DNA from: Oceanisphaera avium
Lineage (GTDB): Bacteria > Pseudomonadota > Gammaproteobacteria > Enterobacterales > Aeromonadaceae
Length of the DNA: 64,000 nucleotides
Direction of reading: 5' to 3'
NCBI RefSeq assembly: GCF_002157875.1
Contig: NZ_CP021376.1
Location: forward strand, 2,485,001-2,549,000
In this document: in pieces, positions 32,172 to 43,800 of the stretch
Layout: the number at the start of each line of letters is the position of its first letter
Position numbering within the stretch: position 1 is the first letter of the stretch
The notes under the pieces: generated by a model
Told to the model about the DNA's origin: nothing
The model's input: only the letters and a program-made list of their open reading frames with translations
The model's database searches: none
Made by a program: the position numbers and the translations under genes

Positions 32172-32606
32172 TTCCTTATCATTAACGGGCAGCGTACAGC
32201 TTTGTTTGATAGCGGTGACTACTGCTCTTAAACCATTGCCCCGGGAGGGGCTTAAATGATTGAGCAGTTGTAAATCGGCGAAGTAGGCTTCCATGTCGAA
32301 GGCTTGAATTTGCTCAGCGGTGTGATTATTTAACGCCGCCAACACTACCGCCATTAAGCCTTTAATGATACGCGCATCTGAGTCGCAATGCAGTTGCCAA
32401 CATCCTTGAGCATCCACTTTACTTACCAGCCACGCTTGACTTTCGCAGCCATGAATGACGTTAGCCTCTATCTTATCTGCATCAGCTAAGGGTGGTAGTT
32501 GCTTGGCGAGTTTAATCAGTTCTTTATAGCGGGCTTCCCAGCTGCGAGCGTTGGCAAAAAGGTGGCGAATATCGGTGTCGGTAATGGTATAGCCAAATGG
32601 CGGCAT
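32169..32606 (-). CDS. csdE: CsdE, SufE-like sulfur acceptor
   Basis: A 145-residue SufE-family protein that accepts persulfide sulfur from CsdA. The active Cys lies in VIHGCESQAWLV (about residue 50), and DARIIKGLMAVVL is conserved. The start overlaps the csdA stop (TAATG). The stop codon lies inside the right end of the copy B repeat, so the C-terminal residues may have been altered by the element. Confidence 0.92.
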   Translation of the reverse strand: MPPFGYTITDTDIRHLFANARSWEARYKELIKLAKQLPPLADADKIEANVIHGCESQAWLVSKVDAQGCWQLHCDSDARIIKGLMAVVLAALNNHTAEQIQAFDMEAYFADLQLLNHLSPSRGNGLRAVVTAIKQSCTLPVNDKE

Positions 32607-33820
32607 TAGAAAAACTCCTCTGCTTTAGCAAGTCCCGCCAGCAAGGCGGCAATATCGTCGGCGTTATTATAAAAAGCCAGTGAGGCGCGAAGAGTACCGT
32701 TTGGCAACTCCAAAGCTTGCATTAAGGGCATGGCGCAGTGATGACCGGTGCGCACCGCTATGCCTTGCATATCCAACAAGGTGGCTACGTCTTGGGGATG
32801 CACATCATCAATGACAAAAGACACGGCGCCGACTTGAGGGCGACCCATAATATGCACTTTTGGCATAGCATTTAAGCCAGTGAGTAGTTGCGCCAGTAAC
32901 GCCTGTTCATGCTTAGCGATGGCGTGGCGATCCAAACTCATTAAATAATCTACCGCCGCTCCCAAGCCGATGGCACCGGCAATATTGGGCGTGCCCGCCT
33001 CAAACTTAAAGGGCAGCGCGCCAAACGTAGTTTTTTCAAAGCTCACTTTTTTAATCATCTCGCCGCCGGTTTGCCAAGGCGGCATTTTTTCCAATAATTC
33101 CCGTTTGCCATATAAGACACCGATGCCGGTAGGGCCAAACATCTTGTGCCCAGAAAACACATAAAAGTCGCAATCGAGCGCCTGTACATCCACCGAGAAA
33201 TGACCCACCGCCTGCGCGCCATCAAGCAGGGTCACTGCGCCCACGGCTTTGGCCATGGCGATTAATTGTTCAATAGGATTAATGATACCCAGCGCATTAG
33301 AGACATGACTCACCGCCAATAATTTAGTGCGCGGTGAAAATAAATCGGCGGCCGCCGCCATATCTAACTCGGCATTGGCCTCCAGTGGTATCACCTTAAT
33401 GCTGGCGCCAGTGGCGGCGGCTACTTGCTGCCAGGGCACTATATTGGCGTGGTGCTCTATAGTCGATAGTACAATCTCATCCCCGGCGGTTAAGTGCTGC
33501 ATACCAAAACTGTAAGCCACTAGATTAATGGCCTCGGTGGCGCCGCGGGTCCAAATAATTTGGGCGGTATCGGGCGCATTAATAAAAGTCGCTACCTTGG
33601 CACGGGCGTTTTCAAAGGCGTGAGTGGCCTCGCTACTTAGCGCATGAGCAGCGCGATGCACATTGGCATTTTGACTGTGGTAATAATGAGCCAGCGCATC
33701 CAACACCACTTGTGGTTTTTGAGTGGTGGCGGCGTTATCTAAATACACCAAGGGCTGGTCATTAACCTTTTGGGCCAGAATAGGAAAGTCGAGTCTAAGG
33801 CGGTTTATATCGAGAGTCAT
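32606..33820 (-). CDS. csdA: CsdA, class II cysteine desulfurase
   Basis: A PLP enzyme of 404 residues that removes sulfur from cysteine. The lysine motif is FYVFSGHKMFGPTGIGVLYG, and the catalytic Cys is in AVRTGHHCAMPLM. The N-terminal DFPILAQKVNDQPLVYLDNA is typical of the SufS/CsdA group. Pairing with csdE and nearness to tcdA support csdA over sufS. Confidence 0.94.
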   Translation of the reverse strand: MTLDINRLRLDFPILAQKVNDQPLVYLDNAATTQKPQVVLDALAHYYHSQNANVHRAAHALSSEATHAFENARAKVATFINAPDTAQIIWTRGATEAINLVAYSFGMQHLTAGDEIVLSTIEHHANIVPWQQVAAATGASIKVIPLEANAELDMAAAADLFSPRTKLLAVSHVSNALGIINPIEQLIAMAKAVGAVTLLDGAQAVGHFSVDVQALDCDFYVFSGHKMFGPTGIGVLYGKRELLEKMPPWQTGGEMIKKVSFEKTTFGALPFKFEAGTPNIAGAIGLGAAVDYLMSLDRHAIAKHEQALLAQLLTGLNAMPKVHIMGRPQVGAVSFVIDDVHPQDVATLLDMQGIAVRTGHHCAMPLMQALELPNGTLRASLAFYNNADDIAALLAGLAKAEEFF

Positions 33821-34244
33821 AGCAGTTCAATTAAATAAGCACTGATAAGATCATGTGCGGTTAAGAGACAAGTGTAAAGCACAAACATAGCGCCAAGCGA
33901 TTAGCACCAAGCTAAATAAAAATTACTCTTTGTAACGAACTTTATACAAAAGTAGAGAGCAGATCTGAAAAAGCCAAAACCTAGGTAAAACAATGTTTGG
34001 TAAGAACCACACTCGGCCATCAGAAAGCAATTTTTTAATCATCACGTATTTGGCACTTGTCGAAGTTATCTTATGTTAATTTTTTTTACGGATTTAGTGG
34101 GTTTTGTGGCAAAAAAGTCATGAGTTTTTAAGATTTTGCTTTGTCTCTTCGCTTTTTACACTTCACTCCTCACCGTTGGCAAGGCTTTCCCCTGTGGCGG
34201 CTAGCCGCTAGAATGGCGCTCCTGCTTATCTGTCGGAGTGCCTT
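33821..34244. other. Intergenic region between csdA and rep
   Basis: No gene is supported. The AT-rich stretch holds a possible solo end of the inverted-repeat family at about 34080-34120 (TGTGGCAAAAAAGTCATGAG) and, near 34196-34215, the small palindrome GGCGGCTAGCCGCTAG. The csdA and rep promoters must lie here, but no clear elements were assigned. Confidence 0.55.
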
Positions 34245-36257
34245 ATGAAGTTAAATCCAGCCCAAGACCAAGCGGTGCATTTTATTAGCGGGCCTTGTCT
34301 GGTATTGGCGGGCGCCGGCAGTGGTAAAACGCGGGTGATCACCAATAAAATCGCCTATCTGGTGCGAAAATGTGACTATAAAGCGCGCAATATCGCCGCC
34401 GTCACCTTTACCAATAAAGCGGCCCGTGAGATGAAGGAGCGGGTACTGCAAACCTTAACTAAAGCTGAAGCGCGCGGACTAATGGTCTCGACGTTTCATA
34501 GTCTGGGTTTAGATATTATTCGCCGTGAGCATAAGACGCTGAGCTTAAAAGCCGGCTTCTCGCTGTTTGACGATCAAGATCAGTTGGCACTATTAAAGGA
34601 TTTAACCGATCAAGAGTTAGAGGGTGATAAAGAGTCGCTTAGTCGCCTAGTGAGTACTATTTCTAATTGGAAAAACGATTTGGTGTTGCCGGCTCGCGCG
34701 GCACGCATTGCACGAGATCCCGAACAGGTGTTATTTGCCCAAATGTATGAGCGCTACCAGCGCCAGATGAAAGCTTATAACGCATTAGATTTTGACGATC
34801 TTATTTTGATGCCCACCTTATTGTTAAAAACCAATGAGCAAGTCCGCCAATTTTGGCAGAATAAAATCCGCTATCTGCTAGTCGATGAATATCAAGATAC
34901 CAATGCCAGCCAATACGAATTAGTAAAGTTAATAGCCGGTGAGCGCGCGCGCTTTACTGTAGTGGGTGATGATGATCAGTCCATTTATTCGTGGCGCGGT
35001 GCACGACCGCAAAACTTGGTGTTACTCAAAGAGGATTATCCCCAGCTCAAGGTGATCATGCTAGAGCAAAATTATCGCTCTCGTGGCCAGATTTTGCAGT
35101 GCGCTAATATCTTGATTGCCAATAACCCCCATGTCTTTGAAAAAAAGCTATTTTCTGAGATGAAATATGCGGCGCCGGTGCGAGTGCTATTTGCTAAAAA
35201 TGAAGACCATGAGGCAGAGCGAGTGGTAGCCGAGATCATGGGGCATAAGTTTATGAATGGTGCTAAATTTGGCGAGTACGCGATTTTGTATCGCGGTAAT
35301 CACCAGTCGCGGTTATTAGAAAAACAGTTAATGACTAACCGTATTCCTTACAAGATAAGTGGAGGTACTTCATTTTTCTCGCGCAGTGAAATCAAAGATA
35401 TCATGGCGTACTTGCGCTTATTAGTGAATCCAGATGATGACAATGCCTTCTTACGAGTAGTGAATACGCCGCGTCGAGAAATTGGCCCCACTACGCTCGA
35501 AAAACTAGGTAACTACGCGAATCAGCGCGGAAAAAGCTTATTTGCCGCCAGCTTCGAACTGGGCCTTGAGCAAACTTTAGAAGGGCGCGGCTTAATGGCA
35601 TTGCGCGGCTTTACTCAATGGTTGGTACGCCGCGGTGAGCAAGCCGAGCGGGGTGCGGCTCAAGATGCGGTGCGCGATATGATTAAAGATATTCACTATG
35701 AACAGTGGTTATACGAAAGCTCGCCAAGCCCTCGCGCCGCTGAAATGCGTATGCAAAACGTCTCTACCTTATTTAAATGGGTGAGCCAGATGTTAGTGGG
35801 CTCTGAGTTGGATGATGCCATGACCTTGCCCGAGGTGGTGATCCGCTTAACGCTGCGCGACATGATGGAGCGCGGCGAAGAAGAAGATGATGGCGAGCAA
35901 GTACAACTAATGACACTGCATTCCTCTAAGGGGTTGGAGTTTCCCTATGTATTTATGGTGGGCATGGAAGAGGGCTTATTACCCCACCAAAGCAGCATAG
36001 ATGAAGACAACATTGACGAAGAGCGTCGTCTTACTTATGTGGGTATTACCCGTGCGCAACAAGCACTTACCTTTACCTTGTGCCGGGAGCGGCGCCAATA
36101 TGGTGAGCTGTTACGCCCTGAGCCCAGTCGTTTCTTGCTTGAATTACCCCAGCAAGACTTAGACTGGGAGCATAATCGCAAGCCACCCAGTGAAACTGAG
36201 CGTATGGAAAAAGGGCAAGCGGCCATTGCCGATATCCGCGCCATGTTTAATAAATGA
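34245..36257 (+). CDS. rep: Rep, ATP-dependent DNA helicase
   Basis: A superfamily 1A 3'-5' helicase of 670 residues that clears protein roadblocks ahead of the replisome. Motifs in order: Walker [11 protein letters not shown] (about 24-33), [55 protein letters not shown] and YVGITRAQQ. Closest to Rep rather than UvrD by length and pattern. GGAG precedes the ATG. Confidence 0.95.
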   Translation: MKLNPAQDQAVHFISGPCLVLAGAGSGKTRVITNKIAYLVRKCDYKARNIAAVTFTNKAAREMKERVLQTLTKAEARGLMVSTFHSLGLDIIRREHKTLSLKAGFSLFDDQDQLALLKDLTDQELEGDKESLSRLVSTISNWKNDLVLPARAARIARDPEQVLFAQMYERYQRQMKAYNALDFDDLILMPTLLLKTNEQVRQFWQNKIRYLLVDEYQDTNASQYELVKLIAGERARFTVVGDDDQSIYSWRGARPQNLVLLKEDYPQLKVIMLEQNYRSRGQILQCANILIANNPHVFEKKLFSEMKYAAPVRVLFAKNEDHEAERVVAEIMGHKFMNGAKFGEYAILYRGNHQSRLLEKQLMTNRIPYKISGGTSFFSRSEIKDIMAYLRLLVNPDDDNAFLRVVNTPRREIGPTTLEKLGNYANQRGKSLFAASFELGLEQTLEGRGLMALRGFTQWLVRRGEQAERGAAQDAVRDMIKDIHYEQWLYESSPSPRAAEMRMQNVSTLFKWVSQMLVGSELDDAMTLPEVVIRLTLRDMMERGEEEDDGEQVQLMTLHSSKGLEFPYVFMVGMEEGLLPHQSSIDEDNIDEERRLTYVGITRAQQALTFTLCRERRQYGELLRPEPSRFLLELPQQDLDWEHNRKPPSETERMEKGQAAIADIRAMFNK

Positions 36258-36279
36258 TGGGTGATGGGTGATGGGTGAG
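36257..36279 (+). repeat. Short tandem repeat, GATGGGT units
   Basis: Three head-to-tail copies of GATGGGT directly after the rep stop codon, between the two convergent genes. Confidence 0.7.
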
Positions 36280-36357
36280 TGGATCAGTAACGGGAAATAA
36301 TAGCGCTAAGCTCTGGTCTTTAGCGGGGGTAGGCTGCGCCTTATTCCTCACGAACAA

Positions 36358-36386
36358 CAAAAAAGCCGCATTAAGCGGCTTTTTAT
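36358..36386. terminator. Bidirectional terminator between rep and cytochrome c5
   Basis: AAAAGCCGC (36361-36369) pairs with GCGGCTTTT (36375-36383), flanked by A and T runs on the two sides. Confidence 0.85.
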
Positions 36387-36406
36387 TAGTGGCTTATATC
36401 GAAAGC

Positions 36407-36844
36407 TTAGATAGCATCCAACATGTAATCCACGGCATTAATAATTTCTTCATCAGAGCAAGCGCCACAAGCACCACGTGCCGGCATACCTTGGAAGCCT
36501 TCTAAGGCGTGCTTAACTAACGTCTCGTGGCCTTTAGCAACGTGAGATTCCCACTGCTCAGCATTCCCTTTAATAGGAGCGCCAGCAGCACCTGTACCAT
36601 GACAAGCAGCACAATGGGCTGTGTATACCGTCTCGCCATCGCGAGGACCCGCTTCTTCTTCGCTGTCTTGTGCATCGGCACTAGCGCCTACTATGCCTTC
36701 TAGATCCGCAGCCATGTATACGCTGCCGACGGGTTTAGTGCGCGCATCAATGGCTTCAGAGGACATATCGTTGGCGGCGTAAGCCATACCACTTAATGCA
36801 GCAGCGGCAACGCCGACAAGCAAGAGTTTTTTTAACAGGCTCAC
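36407..36844 (-). CDS. Cytochrome c5-family protein
   Basis: A 145-residue periplasmic monoheme cytochrome. It has a signal peptide (to about residue 24), an acidic linker, the heme motif CAACH (C78, C81, H82), probable ligand M120 in FQGMPARGACGAC, and the C-x2-C pair (C126, C129) that marks cytochrome c5. It starts at GTG 36844 with GGGAGA upstream. It is probably an electron carrier; its partner is not shown by the neighbours. Confidence 0.9.
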   Translation of the reverse strand: MSLLKKLLLVGVAAAALSGMAYAANDMSSEAIDARTKPVGSVYMAADLEGIVGASADAQDSEEEAGPRDGETVYTAHCAACHGTGAAGAPIKGNAEQWESHVAKGHETLVKHALEGFQGMPARGACGACSDEEIINAVDYMLDAI

Positions 36845-37086
36845 CTTTATTCTCCCAGTTGGCTTTATCTATTGTTATTGATTCTTGAAACCCGCCGAGT
36901 ATAGCGCAAGTAACACGGGCGTTAAACGTCAATGACGGCGGTTAGTTGAGTTAACTTAGCGATTATTTTGTATATTAAAAAGCCAGTGCTACAGGATGGC
37001 AACTAAATTCTTTATGGTATTATCCAAAAATATAGACTCAAAAGCAGCTGATGAACATCCAGCATTACTCTATGGAAGATAAAAAT

Positions 37087-37609
37087 ATGGATAACACGTC
37101 TGTTAATTGTGAGCCCGACACTGCGTTAGACCAAATAGATCGCATTGTGGCGTTGTGGCAGCAAGCACGCCCTGATCTTGATTTAGCGAGCACCGAAGTT
37201 ATCGGGCGCATAGTGCGGTTAGAGTATTTTATTAGTCGTCGAGTGTTACAAGATTTAGCGCATTATAAGCTTAACGTCGGTGAGTTTGATGTATTGGCCG
37301 CGCTGCGCCCACCCCCCTACCTTTCAGCTTTCTCCTAACCAGTTGCAAAGCATGGTGCTTATCTCCTCGGGCGCGCTGACTAATCGAATAAACCGCTTAG
37401 AAAGTCGCGGTTTAGTCAGTCGTGCCCAAGCTGATCATGATAAGCGCGGCGTTATTGTTACCTTAACGCCCGAGGGGCTTAGCGTGCTTGAAGAAGCAGT
37501 GAGCCATCATTTGAGCGCGGAAGCTGAGCTGGCTAATCCTCTTAATCCCCAAGAACAGCGCCAGCTTGCAGATTTACTTAAAAAAATGCTGCTTAGTATT
37601 GAAGATTAA
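37087..37609 (+). pseudogene. MarR-family regulator split by a +1 frameshift in a C-run
   Basis: The first part (from 37087, MDNTSVNCEPDTALDQIDRI, with GGAAGA upstream) reads through a MarR N-terminal helix and LNVGEFDVLAALR, then leaves frame at CCCACCCCCC (37308-37317). The next frame continues the family: PPTFQLSPNQLQSMVLISSG, ALTNRINRLESRGLVSRAQ and the wing DKRGVIVTLTPEG, to 37609. Removing one C restores a single open frame of about 173 codons. It may be a sequencing error, a real inactivation or a phase-variable tract. A GST gene follows in the same direction. Confidence 0.85.
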
Positions 37610-37803
37610 AATGATCGAGTGTCAAAGCAAAATGAATAAGGCGTGCTATAACAAGAGGGGTTAGAATTAATAGGTGATTATTGGTGGGATTTTGTCAAAA
37701 TCAGTCGCAACAAAGATCAAATTGCATAAAAAATAGCGACAAAACCACCCCTCTAAAGCCGGGTTAATCTAAGGTTTAAGAGTGTTATTTAAGAGAGGTA
37801 TGA

Positions 37804-38424
37804 ATGAAATTATATTATCGCCCTGGTGCTTGTTCTTTAGCGGCTCATATTGTTTTGGCATGGTTAGACTTACCTTATGAAGTGGAAGTGGCTAATACCC
37901 GTGACCCTGAATTTTCCAAAGTAAATTATCTGGGCACGGTGCCGGTATTATTTACCCCTGATATGGGCGCGCTTTATCAAAATAGCGCTATTTTGCGCTA
38001 TCTTTCTCGTTTACCAGCGGGCGAGCCCTTTGGGCCTGGAGCAGATCCGGTACTAAAAGCGCAGTGTGATTATTGGTTAAGTTTTTTTAATGCCGATGTG
38101 TATCGTGCCTTCGCGCCCTTTTTTAACCCAGAAAAGTACACCACTGATACTAGTGCTGAAGCTAAAAAAGCCATTAAAGCGGCCGTGCCCGCCCAAGTGC
38201 AACCCCTGTTTAAGCGCATGGATAGTCATTTAGCGAGTCGTGATTATTACCTTGAAGATGAAATGGGCATTATTGATGCCTGCGCCTTTGTTTATTGTTA
38301 TTGGGCGAGTAAGGTGCTGGCAAATGGCTTAGCCGATTACCCCAATGTGGCCCGCCACTACGCCACTTTGCTAGCAGACCCTAAGGTTAAAGCAGTGATT
38401 GCTAAAGAAGGCTTAAAGTTATAA
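37804..38424 (+). CDS. Glutathione S-transferase, GstA/beta-like
   Basis: A 206-residue two-domain GST. The thioredoxin-like N-terminus begins MKLYYRPGACSLAAHI with the beta-class Cys/Ser-region pattern, and LGTVPVLF contains the cis-Pro. An all-helical C-terminal domain follows. GAGAGG precedes the ATG. It lies downstream of the broken MarR gene, which may have regulated it (inference). Confidence 0.88.
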   Translation: MKLYYRPGACSLAAHIVLAWLDLPYEVEVANTRDPEFSKVNYLGTVPVLFTPDMGALYQNSAILRYLSRLPAGEPFGPGADPVLKAQCDYWLSFFNADVYRAFAPFFNPEKYTTDTSAEAKKAIKAAVPAQVQPLFKRMDSHLASRDYYLEDEMGIIDACAFVYCYWASKVLANGLADYPNVARHYATLLADPKVKAVIAKEGLKL

Positions 38425-38507
38425 GTGAGAAGTAAAAGGGAGGCGTGAACAGTCAAACATTTGGCTTGAAGTAACGCAGCTAATTTAACCTCGCACTTCA
38501 CTCGCAC

Positions 38508-39416
38508 CTAGTGGCGAGCCACTATTAAAACTGTACCTAGCACGCTAATCGCCGCTCCTGCCCAGGCCCCTAAGGCGGGGCGGTTTTTAGTCAGTAGCCA
38601 TAATAAAGGCAACACTAACACCGGACTCACCGAGCTGAGCATGGCTACCATGCCCACATTACCTTGGCGCAGTGCTACCAAAATCAGCGTCATGCCAATG
38701 CCCATCGCCAGTAAAGCATTGCCGGCTACCATGCCAAAAATAGGCCAATTAATGCGGCGCAATGCCTTAGCGCCTGACCATCCGCACCATAGCAATAAAA
38801 GGTGAGCACTAAACGCCGTGCTCATGCGTACCGCCGAGGCTGAGATAGGATCAACCAGTGATAGCGTGTCCATCATCACCGGCTTCATCATTAAAGTGGC
38901 TATTGACTGACATAAGGCGGCCAATAATCCTAACGCCACTCCTACCCAAAGCTTACCAATATCTTGTTCCCAGACATGGTTATCGTGTGCGCGCTTACCC
39001 ATAAAAATGGCGAGCATAACGCCGCCCATCAGCAGTATGCAGCCAATTAGCGTCCAACCTTGAATTTTCTCCCCAAAAATAACATACGCCAATAGCGCAG
39101 AAAATAAGGCGTGGGTGGCAAATAATACGCTAGCTCGCCTAGGGCCAAGTCGGTTCATGGCGGCAAATAACGCCGTGTCACCAATAAAAATACCCACTAA
39201 ACCTGAGGCCGCCATAACACCAATATGAGCACTGGTGAGGCTAGTCCAACCGCCACTAAATAAGGCCAGAGTCCACAGCATGATGCTGACGCAAAACATT
39301 CGCCAACGAGAAAAGGCCACGGCGCCAAGATGGCGGGCGCCGTGGGCCGAAAATAAGCTAGCAAGGGCCCAACATGCCGCTGCAGCCAGTGCTAAATAGT
39401 CATAAGAAAAGGGCAT
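38508..39416 (-). CDS. EamA (DMT) family transporter
   Basis: An integral membrane protein of 302 residues with ten predicted hydrophobic segments in two EamA repeats (about 8-135 and 155-295). GLVGIFIGDTALFAAMNRLG and YVIFGEKIQGWTLIGCILLMGG are typical of the family. The substrate is unknown. ATG 39416 is chosen; an upstream TTG would add 15 residues. Confidence 0.85.
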   Translation of the reverse strand: MPFSYDYLALAAAACWALASLFSAHGARHLGAVAFSRWRMFCVSIMLWTLALFSGGWTSLTSAHIGVMAASGLVGIFIGDTALFAAMNRLGPRRASVLFATHALFSALLAYVIFGEKIQGWTLIGCILLMGGVMLAIFMGKRAHDNHVWEQDIGKLWVGVALGLLAALCQSIATLMMKPVMMDTLSLVDPISASAVRMSTAFSAHLLLLWCGWSGAKALRRINWPIFGMVAGNALLAMGIGMTLILVALRQGNVGMVAMLSSVSPVLVLPLLWLLTKNRPALGAWAGAAISVLGTVLIVARH

Positions 39417-39583
39417 AGGGAGTCTTAATAACCAATAATGTGACGCTAACCTAGCGCGCAAACGAGCCTAGGCCAAGACGCTTGTTACTCTTTAACAGCA
39501 AATCTTGCGTTATTTAATGCCAAATTTGCCAGCCTTGCTGAGAGCGGGTCTAATAGTGCCTCACTTTTTACAGTTGAGATATT

Positions 39584-40822
39584 ATGCGTATTTTGCACAC
39601 CTCCGACTGGCACCTTGGCCAACACTTTATGGGTAAAACCCGTCTCGAAGAACACCAAGCGTTTTTGCACTGGTTAGTAGAGCAAGTGCACGCCCACGCG
39701 GTTGATGCAGTGATAGTGGCAGGAGATGTGTTTGATACGGGTACCCCACCCAGTTATGCCCGTGAGTTATATAACGACTTTATTGTTAAGTTGCAGCACG
39801 CCAATACGCAGCTAATAATTTTAGGTGGTAATCACGACTCGGTAGCCATGCTTAATGAGTCGCGAAGCTTGCTGGGCTGTTTAAATGTGCAAGTGATCCC
39901 AGGCGTAATGGCTGAGCTTAACCAGCAAGTGCTACTCCTTCATAACCGCCAAGGAAGCAGCGGTGCCCTCTTATGTGCCGTGCCGTTTATTCGGGCGCGC
40001 GAGGTCATGAGCAGTGAGTCTGGCCAAAGTGCCCAAGATAAACAGCAGAGCCTGCAACAGGCGATTGCTGGCCATTACCAGCAATTATTTGAGCACGCCA
40101 AGCTATTAAGTGAACAACACCATACCGCCCATGGACACCACTTGCCTATTATTGGCACTGGACATTTAACCACAGTCGGTGCCAGCAGCAGTGATTCAGT
40201 ACGAGAGATTTATATTGGCACCCTTGATGCCTTTCCTGCTCATGCCTTTGCGCCCTTCGATTATTTAGCACTTGGTCATATTCACCGGCCCCAAACAGTC
40301 GGTGGCCATGAGCATATGCGCTATTGCGGCTCGCCCATAGCGTTAAGCTTTGATGAAGTAGGCCAACAAAAAGAAGTGCTGCTAGTAGACTTTAATGCCC
40401 ACCGCTTAAGTTGTATTACTCCGTTAGCGGTGCCGGTCTTTCAGCCGCTGGCGCGATTAAAAGGAAATTTAGCTGAACTAGAAAAAGCCATAACGGCATT
40501 GGCTACTAAGAGCACTGCCACCGCCGACGCGAATAAGGTATGGCTAGAAGTGACCGTTGTTGAAGACGACTATTTAAGTGATTTGCAATTAAAAATTGAG
40601 CAATTAATCGCCGGCCTACCATTAGAGATATTATTGGTGCGCCGCCAGCGTGCCAGTACTCCTGCAAACCTTACCAGTGATGCTCATATTACCTTGAGTG
40701 AGTTAACGCCCCTTCAAGTATTTGAGCGGCGCCTTAGCCAAGCTGAGCTAACAGCCGAGCGCCAGCACGCCTTACAAAGCTTATATCAAAACGTATTAGC
40801 CGAGCTGGAGCAGAGCCAATGA
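39584..40822 (+). CDS. sbcD: SbcD, nuclease subunit of SbcCD
   Basis: A Mre11-like phosphodiesterase of 412 residues that cleaves hairpins and DNA ends together with SbcC. The metal motifs run in order: HTSDWHLGQ (about 5-13), [24 protein letters not shown] and LGHIHRPQ. It overlaps sbcC by 4 nt (ATGA), so the two are coupled. Confidence 0.97.
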   Translation: MRILHTSDWHLGQHFMGKTRLEEHQAFLHWLVEQVHAHAVDAVIVAGDVFDTGTPPSYARELYNDFIVKLQHANTQLIILGGNHDSVAMLNESRSLLGCLNVQVIPGVMAELNQQVLLLHNRQGSSGALLCAVPFIRAREVMSSESGQSAQDKQQSLQQAIAGHYQQLFEHAKLLSEQHHTAHGHHLPIIGTGHLTTVGASSSDSVREIYIGTLDAFPAHAFAPFDYLALGHIHRPQTVGGHEHMRYCGSPIALSFDEVGQQKEVLLVDFNAHRLSCITPLAVPVFQPLARLKGNLAELEKAITALATKSTATADANKVWLEVTVVEDDYLSDLQLKIEQLIAGLPLEILLVRRQRASTPANLTSDAHITLSELTPLQVFERRLSQAELTAERQHALQSLYQNVLAELEQSQ

Positions 40823-43800
40823 AGATCCTCAGTCTGCGACTAAAAAATATTAACTCCCTTAAAGGGGAGTGGAAAATAGACTTCACTAAAGCGCCTTTTA
40901 CCGACTCCGGCTTATTTGCGATTACAGGGCCCACAGGTGCCGGTAAAACCACCTTACTCGATGCCATCTGCTTGGCGCTGTATCATGAAACTCCCCGCAT
41001 GAAATCAGTCTCGGCTAGCAGTAATGAACTCATGACTCGCCATACTGCTGAGTGCTTAGCTGAAGTTGAATTTGAAGTTAAAGCGCAAGGCTATCGCGCC
41101 TTTTGGAGTCAACGTCGCTCTCGTAATCAAGTGGATGGCAAGTTACAAGCGCCTAAAGTGGAGCTGGCTAAATTAGATGGCACCATTATTACCACTAAAA
41201 TTAATGACAAGCTGCGCTTAACAGAAAGCATCAGTGGCTTAGATTTTGGTCGTTTTACTAAATCGATGCTGCTCGCCCAAGGCGGATTTGCTGCCTTCTT
41301 GCATGCCAATGCTAATGAGCGTGCCGAATTATTAGAAGAGCTGACTGGCACCGATATTTATGCACACATTTCTCGGCTCGTCTTTGAAAATACCCGCGAG
41401 CAACAAGGCACCCTAAAAGAATTAACAGCTCATGCTCAAGGGATGGAATTGCTTGATGACGCCGCCCGCCAGCAGCTGCACACAGAGCTGGCGGCAGCCG
41501 AAGCTGACTTAATTCACCGCCAGAAAAATATCACTGAGCAACAAGCTCGCCTTGAGCATATTAAGACTTATCAAGTCGCCAAAACGCAACAAGCTCAAAG
41601 CGCGCAGGCACTACAAGTGGCTCATAGCGCATGGCTGGCCAAAGAGGCGCAGCGCCAACAACTTAAACTTGCCGCGCCGGCTCAGCGCTTACAGCCTTAT
41701 TGGCAGCAGTGGCAAGATGCGAATACGCGCCAGCAGTCGGTATTGCATCAACTAAGCCAAGTAAAAGCTGAACTAGCGCAAGCGACGCATCAGCAACAGC
41801 GGCTCACTTGGCAGGCACTAGAAGTCAGTAAACAGCGAGTACAACAACTCAGCGGCGCTGAGCAGCAACTTAATCATGAACAAGCAAAGCTAGACCAGCA
41901 AATGGCCAGCAACCCCGTAGCAGAGCGCTTAGGAGAGCTATTAGGCACTTGGCGAGTACAAGTGCCTGAGCTGAGTAAGCAACAAGCGCAGTTAAAACAT
42001 GGTCAAGCAGCACAGCTTAGCCTGCAAACCCAACTTAATGAGTTAAAGACACAGCAAGAGCGCAACCAACACCTAGTTGCTACCAGTCAGCAACAGTTAG
42101 TAATAAAACAAGCCGACACCGAACAACAGCAACATAAGCTCACCCAGCTGTTAGCGGGGCAGTCACTCGGTGAGCTTCGTCAACAACTACAAATACTAAG
42201 TCAGCAGCAGGGAAAGTGGAGCCAAGTGCACCAGCTTTGGGCACAAATGGCTAAACAGCAAGCGCTTCATCAACAACTCACCCAGAGCATTGCTAAACAG
42301 CAGCCTGAGCTGGACGCACTTGAGCAGCAGCTCAACGACTCGCGTTTAGCCTATAAAGTTTTACAAGAACAAATTCGTGATAAAGAAAAGCTGCTCGAAC
42401 AAGAACAGCGCATTCGTGCACTTGAAGAGCACAGAGCAAGATTGCAGCCAGATGAAGCCTGCCCGTTATGTGGCAGTGAGCAGCATCCGGCCATCGAGGC
42501 TTATCAAGCACTGGACGATGCTACTGCTGCGAGCTTGGCGGCTAAGCAGTTAGAGCGCGCCGAGCGCGAGTTACAAGGTCAGCAATTAAGTCATACCGTG
42601 ACCAAACACCAAGCAGAATTGGCGCAACGTCAGCACCAAGTGCAAGTATTGGCAGAGGAGCTGATTGAGTTGCAGGAGCAGTTAACGAGCCTGTTAGCCC
42701 AATTGCAGATTAATGACGTTGATCTTAACTCTCAACAAGTAGTACTTGAACAGCGTCAGCAAGAGTTACATACGCTGAGCCAACAGCTTAATGATGTGGA
42801 GCAACAGCAAGAGCGAGTACAAGTCGCGCAAACGGCGACGCGCCATGTGGAACAGGCGCTAAGCCAGTTAGAAAATAATCAGCGTTTGCTCAGCCAAGAA
42901 CAGCAGTCGTTAACTCAACAACACGCCCAGCAGCAAGCACTACTGACTGAGCAACAAGATTATATAATTGAACAAGAGGCCGCCCTCGCCACAGCACTGG
43001 CTAAGCTTGGTTGGGCAGTTCCTCAGCATTGGCCAACTTGGTTGGCAGACTGTGAACAACAATGGCAAGCTTGGAAAGAACAGCAGTTACGACATCAGCA
43101 ACTTAGCGCCGATAGCCAGCAGGTAGCCATACAGTTACAGCTGGCGGGCACCGAGCATCGCCAGTGGCAAGAGCGCTGGGCCACGCTTAATATCGATGAT
43201 TTTCCGGCGCGCACCGACGTGACTAACCCCAGCGCCGAGCTCAATAAATTGGCGGAGCAATGGCAACAGGAGCAGCAACAAGTACAACAAAAAACGGCGC
43301 GCCTTGATACGCTGTACCAACAAGAGTCAGAGCTTAGCGCCGACTTGCAAAGCCGATTAACCAAGTGGCAGCAGCAATTAGCTGCCAGCCCCTTTAGCGA
43401 TGAAGCCGGTTTTTTGGCTGCCTTATTTAGTGAGGAGGAGCTCGCGCAATTAGTAGAAAACCAGCGCCAATTAGAGCAAGCCTTACAACGCGCCCAGACC
43501 TTGGCCGAACAAGCGGAGCAATCGGTAGCGGCGGCTAAACTTATACTGGGTGAAGTAGACCCCACTCACTACGCAGCCTTACAAGCGCAGTTGCAACAGG
43601 CTCAAGCGCAATACGACGTTCAACAACAACAAGTGGGGGGCTGGCGTACCCAATTAGACACAGATGCTAAGCGCCGCGCCCGTCAACAATCGCTATTTGC
43701 CAACATCGAAGCTGAGCAGCAAACGTTACAGCTATGGGAGCAATTAAATCACCTGATTGGCTCGGCAGATGGCGCAAAATATCGTCGGTTCGCCCAAGGG

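Noticed and set aside
43095..43565. Minus-strand open frame of 156 codons inside sbcC
   Set aside because: It is a Ser/Cys-rich shadow of the Gln-rich coiled coil of SbcC.
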